A stretch of 64,000 bases of DNA from DASUTB01 sp036374835 (GTDB taxonomy: Bacteria > Actinomycetota > Actinomycetes > Jiangellales > Jiangellaceae). The translations under genes were made by a program, and so were the position numbers. Under the pieces are notes generated by a model that saw only the letters and a program-made list of their open reading frames with translations, had not been told where the DNA came from and did not search any database. Positions 60,320-64,000 of this stretch are shown in pieces (the first letter of the stretch is position 1; each line of letters begins with the position of its first letter). The DNA lies in assembly GCA_036374835.1 (NCBI GenBank), contig DASUTB010000069.1:6142-70141 (forward strand). Reading direction: 5' to 3'.

Positions 60320-61446
60320 CCGCCGTACCGGCCATCGTGGGTTTCGCGCGCACGCTGCGCTCGGCCGGGGTGGTGGCTGGGCCGGAACGGGTTCATGCGT
60401 GGATCGGCGCACTCCGGCAGCTGGATCCGTCGCGAATGGCGGACGTCTACTGGTGCGGCCGGGTGACGCTGTGCTCCACCCCCGACGATCTGCATATCTA
60501 CGATCAGGCGTTCGCGGCGTACTTCGGCGAGCGGCCACCGGCGCCGTCGCGCTGGCAGCAGACCAAGACGGTCATGGTGCCGGTGCTTAGCGACGACGGG
60601 AACAACGGCGACGGCGAGGAGCGCGACGGCCGGCCGGCGGCGGTCGCGGCGGCCAGCCGGCACGAGGTGCTACGGCACCGCGACATCGCCAGGCTCACCG
60701 CTGACGAGCGTTCTGAGGTCAACCAGTTGCTCGGCAGGATTCAGCCGACCGGGCCGACCCGCCGGTCACGGCGCCGCCGGCCGTTCCACCGCGCCGAACT
60801 CGACCCGCACCGCACGGTCCGGGCGATGCTGCGCCGCGGCGGGGAACCGGCGCGCCTGCTGCATCGCCGGCAGTCGGCCAAGACGCGGCGGCTCGTCCTG
60901 CTGGTGGACGTCAGCGGCTCGATGTCGCCCTACGCGGACTCGTTGTTGCGGTTCGCGCACGCGGCGTGCCGGCGCCGGCCGTCGACCGAGGTCTTCACGA
61001 TCGGTACCCGCCTCACCCGGGTCAGCAGGCAGCTCCGGCAGCCGGACGCGGACGCCGCGCTCGCCGCCGCGAGCGGTGCGGTGCCGGACTGGAGCGGCGG
61101 CACGAGGCTGGGCGAACAGCTCAAAGCCTTCCTGGACCGCTGGGGCCAACGCGGGACGGCGCGCGGTGCGGTCGTCGTCGTAGCCAGCGACGGATGGGAA
61201 CGCGGCGACGTCACCGAACTCGCGACGCAGATGGCGCGCCTGCAGCGGCTGGCACACCGGATCGTGTGGGTGAGCCCACACGCCGGGAAAGCGGGCTTCT
61301 CCCCGGAGGTGCGCGGTCTCGGTGCCGCGCTGCCGTACGCCGATCGGCTCCTCGCCGGGGACAGCGTGGCCAGTCTGCACCGGCTTGCGGCACTCTTGTC
61401 GCAGGAGGACCTCGGCCGGAACGGCGGGAGGAGTGCTCATGCGTGA
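60316..61446 (+). CDS. coxE: CoxE-type von Willebrand factor A protein
   Basis: A 376-residue protein. The N-terminal region (VGFARTLRSAGVVAGPERVH) is the CoxE-specific part, and the C-terminal VWA domain has the MIDAS motif LLVDVSGSMSPYADSLLRFA. CoxE works with CoxD in maturing the molybdoenzyme active site. It overlaps coxD by four bases and coxF by eight. Confidence 0.9.
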   Translation: MTAVPAIVGFARTLRSAGVVAGPERVHAWIGALRQLDPSRMADVYWCGRVTLCSTPDDLHIYDQAFAAYFGERPPAPSRWQQTKTVMVPVLSDDGNNGDGEERDGRPAAVAAASRHEVLRHRDIARLTADERSEVNQLLGRIQPTGPTRRSRRRRPFHRAELDPHRTVRAMLRRGGEPARLLHRRQSAKTRRLVLLVDVSGSMSPYADSLLRFAHAACRRRPSTEVFTIGTRLTRVSRQLRQPDADAALAAASGAVPDWSGGTRLGEQLKAFLDRWGQRGTARGAVVVVASDGWERGDVTELATQMARLQRLAHRIVWVSPHAGKAGFSPEVRGLGAALPYADRLLAGDSVASLHRLAALLSQEDLGRNGGRSAHA

Positions 61447-62551
61447 CGTGCTGGACAGGCTGCTGGCGTGGTGGCGAGAAGGCGAACCAGTGGCGGTTGG
61501 AACCGTCGTGCGCACGTGGAAGTCCGCACCTCGCCAGCCCGGCGCGGCGATGCTCGTCGGCCCGGGCGGTGAGGCCGTCGGCAGTGTGTCCGGCGGTTGT
61601 GTCGAGTCGGCCGTCTACGAAGCGGCCGAACAAGTGCTCGCCGGTGCCGAACCCCGCGTCGAGCACTACGGCGTCAGCGACGACGACGCGTTCGCGGTCG
61701 GGCTGACCTGCGGCGGCGAGATCGACGTGTTCGTCGAACGGATCGATCGCGAGTCGCTCCCGCAGCTCGACATCCTCGCCGGCGACATCGAAGCCCACCG
61801 ACCGGTGGCCTTGGCCACGGCGCTCGGCGGGCACCGCCCTGCCGCGCATCTGGTGATCCGGCCGGACGAACGCCACGGCTCGCTGGGCAGCGACCGGCTC
61901 GACGACGCGGTCACCGACGACGCGCGCGGCATGCTGGAGTCGGCGATGACGGGGATCCGGCGATACGGGATGGACGGCGAGCGCCGCCTCGACGACCTGG
62001 CCGTCTTCGTGCAGTCGTTCGCGCCGCCGCCGCGGATGCTGGTCTTCGGCGCCATCGACTTCGCCGCCGCGGTGGCCCGGGTCGGCACGTTTCTCGGCTA
62101 CCACGTGACGGTGTGCGACGCGCGCGCGACGTTCGCCACCAAGACGCGCTTCCCGGATGCGCACGAGGTGGTCGTGAAGTGGCCGCACGAGTACCTCGCC
62201 GAGACCGTCGTCGACGAGCGCACCGTCATCTGCGTGCTGACCCACGACCCGAAGTTCGACGTGCCGCTGCTGGAGCTGGCGTTGCGCACCCCGGCGGCCT
62301 ACGTCGGCGCGATGGGGTCGCGGCGGACACATGAAGACCGAATCGCCCGGCTGCGCGAGCGGGGCGTGGGGGAGAAGGAGCTGTCCCGGCTCGCCGCGCC
62401 CATCGGCCTAGACATCGGCGCCCGCACCCCGGAGGAGACCGCGATCTCGATCGCGGCGGAGATCGTGTCGGCCCGCTGGGGAGGCACTGGACAGCGGCTG
62501 ACCGAGACGTCCGGACCGATCCACCGGGACGACGATCCGGCGACGCCGTGA
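61439..62551 (+). CDS. XdhC/CoxF family maturation factor
   Basis: A 370-residue protein with the N-terminal XdhC_CoxI domain (VGTVVRTWKSAPRQPGAAML, SVSGGCVESAVYEAAE, TCGGEIDVFVERI) and a C-terminal Rossmann-fold XdhC_C domain (AAYVGAMGSRRTHEDRIARL, IGLDIGARTPEETAISIAAE). XdhC binds the molybdenum cofactor and inserts the terminal sulfur before transfer to the hydroxylase. It starts inside coxE. Confidence 0.92.
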   Translation: MRDVLDRLLAWWREGEPVAVGTVVRTWKSAPRQPGAAMLVGPGGEAVGSVSGGCVESAVYEAAEQVLAGAEPRVEHYGVSDDDAFAVGLTCGGEIDVFVERIDRESLPQLDILAGDIEAHRPVALATALGGHRPAAHLVIRPDERHGSLGSDRLDDAVTDDARGMLESAMTGIRRYGMDGERRLDDLAVFVQSFAPPPRMLVFGAIDFAAAVARVGTFLGYHVTVCDARATFATKTRFPDAHEVVVKWPHEYLAETVVDERTVICVLTHDPKFDVPLLELALRTPAAYVGAMGSRRTHEDRIARLRERGVGEKELSRLAAPIGLDIGARTPEETAISIAAEIVSARWGGTGQRLTETSGPIHRDDDPATP

Positions 62552-62566
62552 TCTTGCCCTTAATCC

Positions 62567-62624
62567 CGTGATCATGTTCAATCGACCCTGGAATCTGTAT
62601 GTCGATTGAACATGATCATGGGGG
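62567..62624. terminator. Perfect long hairpin overlapping the mocA start
   Basis: TGATCATGTTCAATCGAC pairs perfectly over 18 bases with its complement 14 bases downstream, and the stem extends by a G-T and three G-C pairs to about 22 pairs. The ATG of the mocA-like gene (62599) lies at the loop edge, in the right arm. It can act as a terminator after xdhC and would also hide the mocA start in the mRNA. Confidence 0.7.
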
Positions 62625-63180
62625 GTCCGCCATCGTTGCCGGTTTGGTGCTCGCGGCCGGCGAGGGACAGCGCTTCGGGCGGCCCAAGGCGATCGTCGAA
62701 CTCGACGGTGAACGGCTCGTCGACCGCGCGGTGCGGATCGCGGCAGCAGGTGGCTGCCACCCGATCATTGTCGTCTCCGGTGCGATCGCGCTGGACGTCG
62801 CCGGTGCCTTCGTCGTGAACAACCCGCGGTGGCGCACCGGCATGGGCTCGTCGCTGCGCGCCGGGCTCGATGCGCTGCCGTCCGGCGTGACGGCCGCCAT
62901 CATCGTCCTTGTCGACACCCCGTGGCTCGGCTCCGACGCCGTCCGCCGTCTCATCGAGGCGCACGCCGGCGGCGCGCAACTGGCCGTCGCGACCTACGAC
63001 GGCGAGCCCGGCCACCCCGTCCTGCTCGGCCGGTCGCATTGGGACGCCATCCGCGCTACGGCGGCTGGCGACATGGGAGCGCGCGCCTACCTACGGGGAC
63101 GGTCAGACGTCACCGCCGTCGACTGCACCGGTACCGGCGACCCGGCGGACATCGACACGCCCGAGGACTTGCCGCGCTGA
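62599..63180 (+). CDS. MocA-like molybdenum cofactor nucleotidyltransferase
   Basis: A 193-residue enzyme with the signature VAGLVLAAGEGQRFGRPKAI near the N-terminus, then IVLVDTPWLGSDAVRRLIE (metal-binding Asp) and GEPGHPVLLGRSHWD. MocA adds CMP to molybdopterin to make the cytosine dinucleotide cofactor of CO dehydrogenase-type enzymes, matching the coxSL genes downstream. The ATG at 62599 is the only good in-frame start and lies in a strong hairpin; no ribosome site precedes it. Confidence 0.88.
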   Translation: MSIEHDHGGSAIVAGLVLAAGEGQRFGRPKAIVELDGERLVDRAVRIAAAGGCHPIIVVSGAIALDVAGAFVVNNPRWRTGMGSSLRAGLDALPSGVTAAIIVLVDTPWLGSDAVRRLIEAHAGGAQLAVATYDGEPGHPVLLGRSHWDAIRATAAGDMGARAYLRGRSDVTAVDCTGTGDPADIDTPEDLPR

Positions 63181-63381
63181 CCCTTGGGCGACGTGCCATA
63201 CCACGTTTCGGCTATCGCGCACCACGGTGTTTCCGGTGATCAGATCGTTGCGGCGTTCACCTTCCCTCCGGCTAGGAATCGGAATAGTGTGGCGGTGGCC
63301 CTGATAGCGCGCTGGTGGGGTCGCGAGGCCGGCGCCCGCCTTTGCCGTCCCGCCGGCGCACCGAGGCGAAGGAGGGCAAGG

Positions 63382-63849
63382 GTGCCCAAGATCAGCATCA
63401 CTGTCGATGGCGTTGGGCATACGGCCGACGTCGAACCCCGCGAATTACTGGTCCATTTCCTCCGCGATCGAGCCGGCAAGACCGGCACGGTCGTCGGATG
63501 CGATACCTCCAACTGCGGCTCTTGCACCGTCTCCATGGACGGCAAGAGCGTCAAGAGCTGTACCGTGCTCGCGGTCCAGGCCGACGGCTCGGAGGTCACC
63601 ACCATCGAGGGCCTGGCCGCCGGAGACGGGTTGCATCCCGTACAAGAGGCATTCCATGAGACGCACGCGCTACAGTGCGGCTTCTGCACTCCGGGCATGA
63701 TCATGGCGGCGGTGGATCTGCTGAAGGACAACCCGTCGCCGACCGAGGCGGAGATCCGGGAGGGCCTCGAGGGCAACCTGTGCCGGTGCACCGGGTACCA
63801 GAACATCGTCCGGGCGGTCCAGAAGGCCAGTGAGGGGGTGACGGCATGA
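63382..63849 (+). CDS. coxS: CO dehydrogenase/xanthine dehydrogenase-type small [2Fe-2S] subunit
   Basis: A 155-residue iron-sulfur subunit. Cluster II ligands Cys40, Cys45, Cys48 and Cys60 (GCDTSNCGSCTV and KSC) and cluster I ligands Cys99, Cys102, Cys134 and Cys136 (CGFCTPGM, CRCTGYQNIV) are all present. GTG start with GGAGGG upstream. Its stop overlaps the large subunit start. The FAD subunit gene coxM is not between the maturation genes and coxS, so it may lie after coxL. Whether CO or another compound is the substrate cannot be told from this subunit. Confidence 0.93.
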   Translation: MPKISITVDGVGHTADVEPRELLVHFLRDRAGKTGTVVGCDTSNCGSCTVSMDGKSVKSCTVLAVQADGSEVTTIEGLAAGDGLHPVQEAFHETHALQCGFCTPGMIMAAVDLLKDNPSPTEAEIREGLEGNLCRCTGYQNIVRAVQKASEGVTA

Positions 63850-64000
63850 CGGTCACAACAGAGCACGAGCTGGGCCGGGATCGCAGGCGCAAAGAGGACG
63901 CCCATCTCATCACCGGTCGCACCACGTGGACCGACAACATGACCCGGGCCGGGACGCTGCACCTCGCCGTGCTGCGCAGCCCGGTGGCGCACGCCCGGCT
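63846..64000 (+). CDS. Molybdenum hydroxylase large subunit (coxL-like), N-terminal fragment
   Basis: Starts with the ATG in the coxS stop and runs off the window after 51 codons. The visible RRKEDAHLITGRTTWTDNM and GTLHLAVLRSPVAHAR match the opening of CoxL/XdhA-type molybdopterin subunits. The active-site loop that separates true CO dehydrogenase (AYXCSFR) from other hydroxylases lies outside the window. Confidence 0.88.
   Translation, partial: MTVTTEHELGRDRRRKEDAHLITGRTTWTDNMTRAGTLHLAVLRSPVAHAR

Noticed and set aside
63181..63381. A coxM remnant or small gene before coxS
   Set aside because: An in-frame extension of coxS exists but has no family similarity or ribosome site; the stretch looks like a promoter region, without a firm -10/-35 pair.

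Overview
The window is a contiguous piece of a high-GC chromosome. It carries the conserved actinobacterial housekeeping order proS, rimP-nusA-ylxR-infB-(DUF503)-rbfA-truB-ribF-rpsO-pnp-M16 protease-dapB, thyA-folA, dapA-rnj-ftsK, rimO-pgsA-cinA-clgR and DUF3046. A mycothiol-dependent isomerase family gene, several GTG starts, promoters with a TANNNT box 6-7 bases before the start codon (leaderless mRNAs) and a perfect actinobacterial LexA box all fit a free-living member of the class Actinomycetes. Genus cannot be read from the sequence alone. I see no rRNA, tRNA, CRISPR array, insertion sequence or prophage. No gene-free stretch exceeds 300 bases; the largest are 8735-9005, 19376-19629, 18866-19105 and 63181-63381.

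Layout. 1-5833: end of an LD-carboxypeptidase, a GNAT acetyltransferase, two tandem CapA-like lipoproteins, and an ArsR-type regulator with its MFS exporter. 6026-24014: the translation and RNA block from proS to dapB, interrupted by two back-facing ferritin-like/lipoprotein genes and a TetR/mycothiol-enzyme/metallo-beta-lactamase operon. 24122-25996: small accessory genes. 26104-29680: phenylacetyl-CoA epoxidase operon paaABCDE. 29668-36859: a membrane protein, folA-thyA, dapA-rnj-ftsK. 36944-48843: a betaine/choline-type transporter, rimO-pgsA-cinA-clgR, a ROK repressor, an AbiEi-like nuclease, the very large helicase Lhr and DUF3046. 48948-54096: a tightly overlapping six-gene run (ABC ATPase, two permeases, MFS, DinB-like, GNAT). 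54162-58257: a frameshifted SOS-controlled DUF222-HNH nuclease, a DMT transporter and a ferredoxin/NADPH reductase. 58254-64000: a VOC protein, a CREST-like membrane protein, and a CO-dehydrogenase/xanthine-dehydrogenase type molybdoenzyme locus (coxD, coxE, coxF/xdhC, mocA, coxS, start of coxL).

The most unusual signal is not a gene. A dispersed intergenic element of about 58 bases, with core AATGAYCAYGT followed at fixed distances by AAACCAC and TGTAGACCC, occurs at least nine times, usually at gene 3' ends. In five copies its TGA is the actual stop codon of the neighbouring gene. Two pairs of inverted copies bracket small accessory genes (24007-25456 and 42903-44065), and the two members of each pair resemble each other more than they resemble the other pair. 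Two short head-to-head versions without cargo occur at 13808-13901 and 62567-62624. This looks like a palindromic terminator or small mobile unit that can carry genes between its arms.
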